A DNA stretch of 64,000 nucleotides from Owenia fusiformis (Eukaryota; Annelida; Polychaeta; Sabellida; Oweniidae), in assembly GCA_903813345.2 (NCBI GenBank), contig CAIIXF020000006.1, positions 18,292,348 through 18,356,347 of the forward strand, written 5' to 3'. This document shows positions 26,932-37,290 of this stretch, in pieces (the first letter of the stretch is position 1; each line of letters starts with the position of its first letter). The notes under the pieces were generated by a model. It did not search any database, was not told where the DNA came from, and saw nothing but the letters and a program-made list of their open reading frames with translations. A program made the position numbers and the translations under genes.

Positions 26932-27656
26932 AAAGGATTGGTATCGATATGGCGAACTGATTGGACACATGTTTCTCTTAAACCAGTCATCAAAAAGTCT
27001 GAAAATTTTACACATCGTCAAATTAAAAGATCATCTTTTGAATGGTAACAGTTTAATTTGAAAAATATATATATACTTTTCTCTATATTGTTTTAGACAA
27101 TTGCAAGATTTATCAGACACTTCTTTTGTTCTCGGTATCATATGTTGGTAGAGTTATACAATGTTGAAAGACCCAAAATAACAATGAAACCAGGCTCATT
27201 GCTGATGATGGGACAAGTGCATACAGTAACACCAGAGTATGTTTGTCAAAAGTTCGGAATGAAACAAAACATCTATACGAACCTCATTGGAACAAAACGG
27301 CATATACACAACGTGTTTAAGTCTCTCAATATTGTAATTGTACAAAGGCAGCGTACAAATTTGGCTGAAAAAAGTATCTTGTTAATGAAATAAAAGGTTT
27401 ACTTCAATTTTTATATATTTGTGGGGTTTTGTTTGTTTTTGAATACTTTTCGTTAAAACAACCAAATTTTCCTTTGTTTAACTATAATATTGAGAGGGGT
27501 AAGAAAGTGTTGCATATGCTAGTTTGTTCTAACAAGGTTCGGAAAGATATTTTATTTCTCTACCGTGTTTTTTACAGAACGTTTTCAATAATTGGTTTAA
27601 GAAAAAAAAAGTTGAATTCAGTTCGCTATAGCGATATATATCGATACAAATCCTTT
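26932..27656. mobile_element. Foldback element, copy 2 of 3
   Basis: The left end AAAGGATTGGTATCGATATGG is mirrored at the right end, which has gained extra bases around GCTATAGCGATATATATCG. It shares long stretches with copy 1, for example GGTATCATATGTT, CGAACCTCATTGGAA and GTCTCTCAATATTGTAATTG. Relative to copies 1 and 3 it carries an extra segment at about 27145-27258. The small open frames at 27142 and 27429 belong to this repeat. Confidence 0.65.
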
Positions 27657-28172
27657 CTTGCTAATGTTGACGGAAACAAGATTTCAGTTATATTGGCTAT
27701 GGGAGTCGTGTTTGACTCGCCTTTTACCTGACATATACGTGTATGATAGAAAATCTCAGTAATTGAATTGTCAAAAAGAGAATATTTGAAACAATATTTA
27801 CAACAATATTCACCCAACAAAAGTTCCATGCTGATGACGAGAAAAATTAAACATAAAAACATGTTTTGAAACATATTTTTCTTATTCAGAAATAAATCAT
27901 ATACTACAGTATATGCTGAATTTTATCCGATTGTAAATAAATTATTTCTTTAAAGAGTTTCCTATAAAACTATATAGGCTGATATTGCACATGTCCATTT
28001 ATTTGCTGTATACGTTAGTCAAATCAAATATTAGCGGTTTGTTTATTTTCACTGCCAGTAGGTATCAGTAAGGTTCATTGCATACTCCTAAGCAGATATC
28101 CAGAATCCGAAAGAGAGTTGTGGATCGTGAAGCCCTGTGATCGAAGGATGGGTCCATTGTAGTTGTAGCACA
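27657..28172. other. Region downstream of the aldo-keto reductase gene
   Basis: This is AT-rich sequence with no coding signal. It probably includes the 3' untranslated region of the minus-strand gene, with a poly(A) hexamer at 28042-28047. Confidence 0.4.
28042..28047 (-). terminator. Candidate poly(A) signal of the aldo-keto reductase gene
   Basis: TTTATT on the plus strand reads AATAAA on the minus strand, about 125 bases after the stop codon. It is the nearest hexamer I noticed. There is no transcript evidence. Confidence 0.35.
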
Positions 28173-28224
28173 TCACATACCGATGTATGGCTCATTGAAT
28201 GGATATTCTGGACTGTCTGCCAAT
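28173..28224 (-). CDS. Aldo-keto reductase exon 8 (last)
   Basis: It encodes the last 16 full residues, [16 protein letters not shown], then TGA. This matches the HPEYPF-type end of the family. The acceptor is ATACAG, and the phase fits the two bases left over from exon 7. Confidence 0.88.
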
Positions 28225-31200
28225 CTGTATGCAAATTAATAGTATCACAAAAAAGTTGAAATACGATGATGGTGATTTTGTTGTGTCATTTCCAAATGAA
28301 CCCCGATGTCAACATGTACATTGTAGATTTACAAAAAAATTACCACAGGCCGTTAGTCAGGATTTTTTAGAATTTTGGCCAGGGGTGGGGGTTCGCTCGA
28401 ATCCATCGACCCCCCTGGCTACGGGCCTGTATCAAGTGTATCATCGAGTAAACCTGGGACATCAATAGTTACAACGTGTCGAGGAAATATGATGATACTC
28501 TCAAATGTGACTAAAACTACCGTCACTTATCAAAGAACAATTAGCAGTGGATCGTTCTTCCTCAAGCTTCTAGAGACCAGAGGACAGTTAAAACATTAAT
28601 TATGACAATATATGCATGTCAGCAATAAATGATATTAAAAATAATATCTCTGCCTTTATTTTGGATTATTTTATTTTACATATACAGGGTGGTCCAAAAA
28701 AATTGGAACATTTGATAATTGAACGCAAAACCTTTATTTTTCTTCTAAAATGCACCAAACTTTAACTGAGCATAGTTCAGTCACTTATTTATCTCATGTA
28801 AAGTTTATGGGTGCAAACAACAGAGTTAATGCATTAAACTAGACAATGTTTGATATGACCCCTCAACTCCTGAATTACAAGTTGAAGCCTGGGACTCAGT
28901 TTTGAAATGATTCATTCACCTTGCTGTTCGTTTGATTTTGTCCAAGCCATCTTGATTAAAAAATTCAGCTTGAACAAACTACTTATATGTTTGCCTTGGA
29001 AGATCAAATATGTGAACACATTCAACATTTTTTACCCAAATTGATGGGCATCAAGCATATTTTGATGGCTATCATTAGGTGTATTACTGATTGAATATTC
29101 TCAAGAAAGAGGCCAGGGCAGTCTGTTTTGACTGGTAAATGAGCCCCCCTCCCCCTTTCTTGTTCTAATGTGGATAATATTCATTGAATATATCAATATT
29201 ATGTATATCAATATCATAAAGGAGTTTCCCTGAACACAAATGATATATTATATGTGCTTAGAGGTGGTCTTAAATAAGGCCTTGTAAATAACTGGTCAGT
29301 TTCCCCTTTACTGAAAAGTGGAAACAATGATTTTGTCACTTTAGTAGCTGTATGGGTTATGCAATCACTCACCTCTTACACGTTCTTTCTTTCCTACTCT
29401 TAAATAAAAATAATGATTTGGAGTATTCTTAAGTTAACAATAACACAATAGTTTTCTAGTAAACCATAGATGTTAATACCTCTTGTTCATTAAATATGAT
29501 TTTATAAAATGTGTATAGCAATCAACATGTTCACTAAAGCGTTGAAATAAAGAAAACTTGAAAAAGTAGCGGCGAAATTGACAAGTGTATATTTGAGAAA
29601 AGGGGGTCATATCAAACATTAATTTAACTTTGTGACTTGCACCTATAAACTTAACATCAGAGAGATCAGTGACTGAACTATGCTCAGTAAAATTTTGGTG
29701 CATTTCAGACAAAAAATAAAGGTTTTGTGTTCAATCAACAAATGTTCCAATTTTTTTGGACCACCCTGTATATTTTATTTACTTACGGTTCTAACTTCAG
29801 TATCCTGAAATCTCTATTAAGTTCGTGCAACGACTTCATGTCTTCCACGCTGAATTCAAAATCAAATATCTGAAATAAAGAAAAAGCTGGAAATAAAGAT
29901 TCCCAACATGCCTAATAGTAGCATAACCGGCCTTGGGTATACTTTTAGACCATACCTATTAAACAAGAAACAGCGACATTTAGAAATACATCTTGAATAG
30001 TGATTCCCTAAGTAAACTACCTAGTACCTGTATGTTATCGGTTTGCCTTTGTTTGTCGTTGCTCTTTGGGACTACGCCCACACCTCTCTGTATTTGGTAT
30101 CTTAGCATTATCTGGCCAGGGGTTCTCTTATATTTCTCCGCCAGTTTTAATATAGTCTCATTTGTGTTGAAATATGGATCCTTCTCAGGGTCATTATCCC
30201 TAAAACAAAATTCTTAGATATGTTAATAGTTTTTACATTGATTAATTTGAATGGTAGGTTTTAATTTACAATCAAAGGAAGTGATAAAAATAATCAAAAT
30301 TCATGTTTATGAATTTATCGAGATTTATTAATTTATTTCATGAAAAGATTCAATTTTCAGGTGATTTGGAAATACTTCTTAAATAGGGATGTCCTCCTTT
30401 TTGATTGAACAGGTCAAATTTTGTATCACGGATACAACATTTCTTCCGTATTTGATTAGAAATTTCAAATGTACGTTTTTCAGATATCAAAAGGATCATA
30501 AGGAAGGAATACGTTAACTTATTTATAGACACGATTGTTTTCATTTTACACACTTTTTCTTGCTGTCACTTTAAAATCGGCCACAATGGAACCCTAGAAT
30601 TAATAACTGACATTGACATGTATTCACATCTCAAAATCACTGCCACTGTCTGTCAGCTCGATTTCTGCTGACAGGTAAGTGCGATTTCCACACAATATTC
30701 GTGCAATTTTCGCACTGACAAATTGATTGCAGATTGGCGGTGTACCAAATAATCCACGATATCATTTGATTTGGAAACTCATTGACCATGTTCAGTTCTG
30801 TACGATTTTTGAAATAAAAGCTATGAGAACAACAAGCTATCGGGGAAGTTTGGAACTGAAATCAAATTACCAAGTTCTGTACGGCTTGCCAAGTGGGCTA
30901 TACGCAACAACGTTAATGGTGTTCTTTTTGCAGAACTCGATTAGTGGTGTGTTCGTAAAGAATGGATTGCTCTCGATCTGTAACACCGCTGGAATGATTG
31001 AGCAATTGTCAAGGATCCTCTGTAGTTGATGTTGGTTGAAGTTTGACATTCCGATGGATCTAGCGAGCCCCGATGCTACACATGCTTCCATTCCCTGTAT
31101 TGCAGAACATGTACATGTTTACAAATTAATTCAAAAACATGTCAAACCTGATATTAAATCAAACCAGCATCGATACTATGTGTAAATACTGCTTTCAGTT

Positions 31201-34200
31201 TGAAGTAAAATTCCAATTGAGAAATAATAAGATAAGATAAAAAGATAAAAAGACACTTGGTCATGAGAAAACAAACCCAAACGGTTCAATCAACATTCTA
31301 CATAGCTACATTCCCAATACTGTTCGAGAATAACCATGTACTAAACTTCACATCTACGGATGCCATTACAATAAAATATGTTGATGGAAAGTAAAAAAGA
31401 TTATAATATAATTTCAATACCCTGATGCTGAATATTCACCTGCCAAGTTTCTACGTAGTCTGTCTTAGAGTAAATACTTTTTCCATTTTCGTCTTTTGGC
31501 CAGGTCTGCTCTGTTGAATACTGGAATTGAAATTTTCCTATTTTCAGAGCTATACTCGAAATATTCACACATTGGGAAAGAATGATCGAGTATGTGAATG
31601 AATGAGCTATAGACTGCTAGTGGATGAGTGGGGGAAATAAATAGTTGTTTTAATGTAACTATACTAGGGCTGTATTTTTGTATGCCCGCGGTGCAAGTGG
31701 ATTGCGTAATATTTCAATGAGTTTTCACCCCAGGTATCACTAAAAAGAGCAATAAGGCCCGTAGTGCAAATTACATGCTCACGTGTTTTCAACAAAAACA
31801 GTTCATCCAAGTGCTCTTACATTCACATAATTATTTTGAAAGACATCACGATTCATTGCAACCGACCCTCTGTGGTGCACTAGCAACTAGCCGACGCGGT
31901 TGACACACGCGGTTAGCCGATTAGATTGACAAGCGGTGTAAGTGCGCTTGAATGAGCTGTTTTTGTTGAGGCTTATTGTTCTTTTTCGTGATATCTAGGG
32001 GAAAACTTATTAAATATTATGCAATTGACTTGCACCACGGGCAGTTCAAAAACGCAGGCTAGTGCTGTATTTTTGTTTGCCCGCGGTGCTAGTGAATTGC
32101 GTAATATTTTAATGAGGTTTCTCCCCAGGTATCACTAAAAGAAAAATAAGCCATACAGTGCAAATTTCCAAGCGCACCTACACCAACATACTAATAATTC
32201 TTTTGAAAGCGACCATGGTTTATTGCAGTGGAACTCCTGCGGTGCACTAGCAACGAGCAGAAGTGGTTGACACACATGAGCAGCCGACAAAGTTGCTACA
32301 GCGTAATTAGCGGTTTAAGTGCGCTTGGATGAATTGCTTTTGTTGAAAATGTGCGCGCACGGAATTCGCAACGCATGGGTTCATTGTTCTTTTTCATCAT
32401 ACTTAGGGGGAAAACTTATTAAATATTATGCAATATACTTGCGCTGCGGGCAGTTCGAAAACGCATTCTAGATTAGTGGATGAGCTACAGTAGTTGCACA
32501 AAGGATTGAGTCAAGTATACTTTACTCATACTTACCACCATCGGTGTAGGCCAATGAATCAGATAGAGGTCGACATACTCGAGGCCAAGATTTTTCAAAC
32601 TCTTCTGCAGACATTCCTTTACCCTGTCCTTCTCATGGTATGGGCACCACAACTTAAAGAATATATAACTATTTTGGCAGTACTTTATCTGTTGAGAGTC
32701 ATAGATCTAAAATGGCTCTAGACTAACACGCTTTTTCTTACCGTAGGTTGGGTGTAGATTGGGCAATTCTGTGTGTTCAGAAATCTTTTGAACTCCTAAT
32801 TGAGGTCCTAAGAAACATATCAGTCATTCCATACATGCCGTATATCGTTCAGTTTTGCAGAAAGAGTACACAACTATACATACGAGATTTCTAGTTAAGG
32901 GGAAATACGATTCTAAATGTAGTGGCAATTAAAAAACCCAATGGCCTACTTTTACAAAAATGTAGGTCACATAATTTTTTCATTTTTATATCGGGTGGGC
33001 ATGAAATGGGCAGCACTTTGATGCTAGCTTGCTCCATAATCCTTTGTTCAAGCCCTTTCAAACTTTAGATCTAGACTTTTAAATGGCATGACGTTGTTAA
33101 TAAACTGATTAATCATCAAGGCCATAGCTTGAGTAGTCTGTGCACAGGGTTAAAATGAAAACATAGCCTCAAAAACGCACATTCCAGTGATCCTCATTGC
33201 ATCACCTGTGTTATGGGTAGTGCGCGCGTTATACCCGTGTGATACGCATTCATCAAGTGTTTCGTGGAAGAATTGTGTAACTGCCAAAGAAACTCTTCTG
33301 CCAGCTGATAAGCACACGTTTGGCTGAATCAAGATGTTTAGTTTTCTCTTTGGCGGATAAGGAATTGATCGCAACATGTTTCAAGGAAAAGGGGAACAAA
33401 ATTGCGAAAGAATTCCTGAATAAAAGTTCCGTAATCAGAAAGTTGAAAAGACAGGTTCTGCTGTAGAATGGAAATTGAAGTCATGCAGTGCATGGACAAC
33501 CATAAACTCTTTGCTCCCAAAGAACGAACAAGAGAATATGGACTTTAAGAAGGGATGAAACAGTTTAACAGAATGGAAAAACAGTTGAAGAAACGTTTAT
33601 GATAAATTTTCGACTGAGAATATGACAAAAATTGGCATCACAGACGAAAAGAACTTTCCATTTGAGATTGCGTGCAAAAGACAGACGATCGCGTTTAATA
33701 CAAACGAAAGTGGGCCATTCTTGTTATCTTCTGGAGAAAAATTACTCTTAATGAGATTCTGGACTCAGTCAATTTATGGGAAAAACCATCTCCCGAGAAG
33801 ATTGAGGATCAATAGACCACATTTTCAAATGAAACTTGTAAATATGTCACTTTGAAATGTCCCGAACATGCGTTTTCGACTAGTTTTTTCGATTTTGGTC
33901 CCTTGAACAGAAATCCTACTTGGGAATTATTTGAAATTTCGTTTGCAACTTCAATTGGGAAACCATAAAAGGACTAGTTAAAATAGTTGAATTTAATTCA
34001 TCAAATCACAAGCAGTCGTTTCTGAACAAACGTAACTGCCTTACGTTCGCACGTAAGACCAGTAATTATTAAAATTATAGGGGTGTTTGTTGTAAAATCA
34101 ACTCATCCAAACACCTGTTGCAAGTAAATATTTACTTCGTGACATCTGAAAGTAATGATCCACCTCTACAAATTAAACTGCTTATGTTCATAATACCTTG

Positions 34201-34774
34201 GTTGTTACAAATAAATCCTTCCTGGTCACTGTTCCATCTTGTATCTTCCCCCTAATAGCCTCACCGACAGCATCTTCTGTGTTGTATATGAATGCAGTGT
34301 CGAGGTGTCTGTAGCCTGTCACAATGGCCTGTGTGACACTCGATACAACAACGTCAAATACACTTGTGTACTAGTAAATAAAGAAAAACGATAGATGCAA
34401 GAGATGACACTGGCATGTCTGGCACACAGTGGCACTTGGAGCTTAATGACCCAGTCACATTTGATCTACGGCAACGGCACGGCGACCGTAGCTTCCCAAA
34501 TTCGAGAGAAATATGCATAAAATGTACGGATAAGCAGTACGATGTAGATTTTCTATATTGACTTGTTTTGTGAGGCTACGGCCGCCGTAGAGCAAATGTG
34601 AGTGTGGCTACATGCAGCATCCACACGAATGATATCATCACAGAAGACATTTGTTCGTTCGATCTACTGACGATTTTTACAACTTACTTGGTAGTTGCCT
34701 TGGAATGTCCCCAGTCCAACCATTGGCATCTCCACCCCATTGTTTAGAGTGATACACTCGGCAATTCCTGTCAT
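28173..34774 (-). CDS. Aldo-keto reductase (AKR1-like), complete eight-exon gene
   Basis: The spliced frame is 990 nt (329 residues plus stop), close to the usual 315-325 of AKR1 enzymes, which reduce carbonyls with NADPH in the cytosol. Exons on the plus-strand scale are 34688-34774, 34197-34370, 32536-32652, 31440-31520, 30871-31094, 30028-30199, 29787-29869 and 28173-28224. Every intron is GT-AG and phases agree. The N-terminus has [16 protein letters not shown]. The catalytic tetrad is D53, Y58, K87 and H120, with the family spacing. SIGMSNFN (166-173) and PKSN (272-275) match the cofactor and nicotinamide contacts. The C-terminus is [10 protein letters not shown]-like. An in-frame TGA 27 bases before the ATG fixes the start. 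The usual VECHP motif reads IESNP. The substrate cannot be told from sequence. Confidence 0.93.
28378..28424. repeat. Short palindromic repeat fragment in intron 7
   Basis: CCAGGGGTGGGGG faces CCCCCCTGGCTACG around a TTCGCTCGAATCC core. A related CTGGCTACGCC end is found at 41588. It is likely a remnant of a dispersed element. Confidence 0.35.
28685..29768. mobile_element. Mariner/Tc1-like non-autonomous element in intron 7
   Basis: The ends are CAGGGTGGTCCAAAAAAATT and its reverse complement, flanked by TA on both sides (28683-28684, 29769-29770). The inverted arms run about 180 bp with moderate divergence, sharing TGCACCAAA and GGTCATATCAAAC. The middle of 1084 bp in total has no transposase frame. 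CAGGGTGG ends plus a TA target fit the Tc1/mariner superfamily. It lies inside the last intron of the aldo-keto reductase gene. Confidence 0.8.
29787..29869 (-). CDS. Aldo-keto reductase exon 7
   Basis: It encodes residues 286-312 and two bases of the next codon, with [14 protein letters not shown] and LNRDFR, the conserved C-terminal helix region. The acceptor is TTTCAG and the donor GTAAGT. A mariner-like element ends 18 bases beyond the donor. Confidence 0.92.
30028..30199 (-). CDS. Aldo-keto reductase exon 6
   Basis: It encodes residues 229-285 after the shared Trp codon. It includes [17 protein letters not shown] and GVVPKS, the NADPH phosphate-binding region. The acceptor is TTTTAG and the donor GTACTA. 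Confidence 0.92.
30871..31094 (-). CDS. Aldo-keto reductase exon 5
   Basis: It encodes residues 154-227 and two bases of codon 228. It has [12 protein letters not shown], the altered IESNPFF motif and VVAYSPLG. The acceptor is ATACAG and the donor GTAATT. The split TGG codon is completed by exon 6. Confidence 0.93.
31440..31520 (-). CDS. Aldo-keto reductase exon 4
   Basis: It encodes residues 127-153, the loop segment with WPKDENGK and ending DYVETWQ, matching the family phrase YxxTWKAME that continues in the next exon. The acceptor is TTCCAG and the donor GTGAAT. Confidence 0.9.
31664..32057. mobile_element. Foldback element in intron 3, first of a tandem pair
   Basis: The left end CTGTATTTTTGTATGCCCGC and its inner part are mirrored at the right end by GGGCAGTTCAAAAACGCAG. 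The inner arms share TAATATTTCAATGAGTTTTC against GAAAACTTATTAAATATTA. The middle is GC-richer with GTGCACTAGCAAC. Confidence 0.6.
32058..32472. mobile_element. Foldback element in intron 3, second of a tandem pair
   Basis: This is a direct repeat of the preceding unit with the same inverted ends and GTGCACTAGCAAC middle, moderately diverged. The two abut head to tail with no spacer visible. Confidence 0.6.
32536..32652 (-). CDS. Aldo-keto reductase exon 3
   Basis: It encodes residues 88-126, beginning LWCPYHEKD and including [10 protein letters not shown] with catalytic H120. The acceptor is TTTAAG and the donor GTAAGT. Confidence 0.93.
32653..34196. other. Intron 2 of the aldo-keto reductase gene
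   Basis: It is 1544 bp long. The small open frames in it (near 33150-33855) have no recognisable motif. I see no repeat structure. Confidence 0.5.
34197..34370 (-). CDS. Aldo-keto reductase exon 2
   Basis: It encodes residues 30-87 and contains [11 protein letters not shown] with catalytic D53 and Y58, and ends with catalytic K87 in FVTTK. The acceptor is ACTAG and the donor GTATTA. Confidence 0.92.
34451..34607. mobile_element. Short hairpin element in intron 1
   Basis: CAGTCACATTTGATCTACGGC at the left is mirrored by GCCGTAGAGCAAATGTGAG at the right, and CCGTAGC by GCTACGG further in. It resembles a MITE and has no coding capacity. Confidence 0.55.
34688..34774 (-). CDS. Aldo-keto reductase exon 1
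   Basis: It encodes residues 1-29, beginning MTGIAE and including the family N-terminal strand pair and GLGT motif. The donor is GTAAGT. The ATG is preceded by an in-frame stop at 34799-34801. Confidence 0.9.
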
Positions 34775-35018
34775 GATCTTACATGTATATCCCAAGGCTC
34801 AAGATATTACGATCATCCAAAGCAAATTAAATATGAGACTCTAACACAATAGGGCATACATGTAGGGCATACGGCATACAATATATATATAACGAGCGAG
34901 TAAGTGCAATATATCAAGATAACATTGCTTGTAAACAGTAAATGCATAAAGTTAAAAGATACGAGCTCAACATATAGTATGTGCCAAATCTCTTCCAAAG
35001 TGGCTTAGTTAGTCTAAA
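34775..35018. other. Upstream region of the aldo-keto reductase gene
   Basis: It is AT-rich with repeated GGCATAC near 34854-34880 and a short TA run. I see no clear TATA or CCAAT arrangement. The promoter should lie here or, if there is an untranslated first exon, further right. Confidence 0.35.
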
Positions 35019-36399
35019 CCGATGTTGAGGTAGATTACTAAGAAGTGGCCCATAGTCATTAAAGATCGGTTCATTGACTTTTCATTTTCACTTGTCTGCA
35101 GTTAATTAGGTGACACGAAAGGGCTAAACGGCTTGCCCCAAGGTGCAACCGTCAAAAATATGAGTTTGAAAAAAATCATGTTTTTCAAATAATAGCAGTG
35201 AGTATATGAAATATGAGGCATATTTGATATTGATATGTATGATAGTCTATTTGGGTGTGGTCATTTTTATTAAAAACAATAATGGTGAAGAATTATACAT
35301 TACTGACCTTGAAATGCCATTTTAATTCAAAAGTCACTGTTGCTAATGATAATATTCCTATTTTACATATTCAATGTTTTCTAAATGTTTCAATTACCAT
35401 TATGTTAGTTTTTGGCAAAGTAAATAATTATAGGGGTCACACAAGGATCCACTTTATTTAGAACTTTTTCATATTTAGTGATGATTTCAAAAAATACCAA
35501 GTTTAACACAATTTTGTTTGTTAAATATTAAATAAAATGATGGTATTGTGTTTGTTTCATTGTTTCAACTAAAAATCGCAATTCATTGCTCTTGCTCTTA
35601 GAGCTGCAGGGCATATACCAGTTCAAAAAGTGTTCAATAAAGTTGATCCTTGTGTGAGCCCTATGATTATTTACTTTGCCAAAAATGAATATAACGATTA
35701 TTCAGATATATAAAAATCCTTTAATAGGTTAAATAGGAATACAATGATTGACTTTTGAATAGAAAGGCATTATACATGTACATATGTAGTTGTTGCAGTA
35801 AAATTACCAAACCAAAGTGGACTATCTTTCCATATTAATAGCAAATGGGCCGTCTATTTGCATTTTACTGAAATTATTTGTATCAAAAGTTTATTGTGAT
35901 AAAGCAGGCAGTGATTTTGATACTTGTTTAGCTTGCAGACAGTGATCTAGTCGAGACAACATCTTGTAGTAATGGGTGTAACAGTGATGAGGCAGGAATT
36001 GATTTTATAAATGCAACTTTTGACAATTCTGTTATTGATGGTTTATCTAACAGTTAGCCATTTTGTCCAACATTCTGCTTGGACGCCAAATTAAAAGATA
36101 CTGATTTGCATCACATCAAGTTTGATTTGTTCACCGATGTTTGTCAGAGTGATACCTGTAGCAGCTGCACTTGACTGATATGCAACACGATATATGTGAG
36201 CTTTCATTGCAACATTTACATTTAGAACAGTTACAATTTTACTTAGTCTGATAGAAAATTAGATAATTGAAGTATATTTCTTTGAGTTTATTCAATTTGA
36301 ACATTACTTTTACAATACAGATACCTTCGTTTTGAAACATTAGCAGCAAACGACCAGTTTTCAACTTTGAATGTTTAATTTTTGTTCATAAAAAGTGTA

Positions 36400-37284
36400 T
36401 TCTACAAAAGTCAAGGTCATTTCAAGGTAAAATGTCAATATTTAGGTAGTTGGCTTTTTAAGACCCGACCCTCCACAACCAATGATTAGGTGACCTGAAG
36501 TCAAGGTCTGAATAGATCAAGGTAATTTTAAGGTCAATATCTAGCAAGTTGACATGAGAACAATTGTGACCTTTGGCGACCAATGAGAAGGTGATTTCAA
36601 GGTAATTTCAAGGTCAAAGGTCAATATCTAGGTCATAGGTAGTTGGCTACTGTGGGTCTTCAGTAACATTTGATCACCAAAGATAAAGTGACCTACGGTC
36701 AATGTCACTGTTTATGGCTCAAGGTCATCTCAAGGTCAGAGATCAATATCTGAATATTTGGCATTTTGGGGATGCTGCTTCATGTGAGGACCCATTGATA
36801 TGTGTTCTGAGGTCAAGGTCATTCATACAAGGTCAAAATCTCTGTATTTGGCGTTTTGAGGCCCTGGGGGCTGCTATGACCCTTGGCAACTCATGCTAAG
36901 GTGACATGAGGTCAAAGTCAATATCTATTGTTCAAAATTATAATAAGGTCAAAGGTCAATATCTAGGTAGTTGGCTCGTTTGAGGCTACACCGACATTTG
37001 ATCACCAATGATAAAGTGACCTGAGATCACTGTCATTGTTATAGGTCAGGGTCAAAGATCAATATCTAAATATTTGGCGCTTTGGGGCGGCTGCTGCACT
37101 TGACTCCATTGAAACGTGACCTAGGGTCAAGGTCAATCTAAGGTCAAATCTCAATATCTTAGTGTTTGGCGTTTTAAGGCCACAGGGGCTGCTGTCGTGA
37201 TGTGGCCCTTGGCGACTCACGATAAGGTGACATGAGTCAGTCATCATTTAATGGTTCAATTCAAGATCGTCTCAATGTCAATAT
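36400..37284 (+). repeat. Minisatellite rich in AGGTCA
   Basis: Diverged units of roughly 110 bp share GGTGACCTGAGGTCAAGGTC, AAGGTCAATATCTAGGTAG, TTTGGCG, GGGGCTGCTG and CTTGGCGACTCA. By eye there are about twenty AGGTCA/TGACCT hexamers, many in the form TCAAGGTCA. The array continues after the LINE insertion at about 38643-38710. Confidence 0.75.
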
Positions 37285-37290
37285 CTAGGT

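Noticed and set aside
35255-35461. Two similar small proteins at 35255-35461 (+) and 39319-39570 (-)
   Set aside because: They are the two arms of the same inverted repeat read in matching frames, and they show no protein motif.
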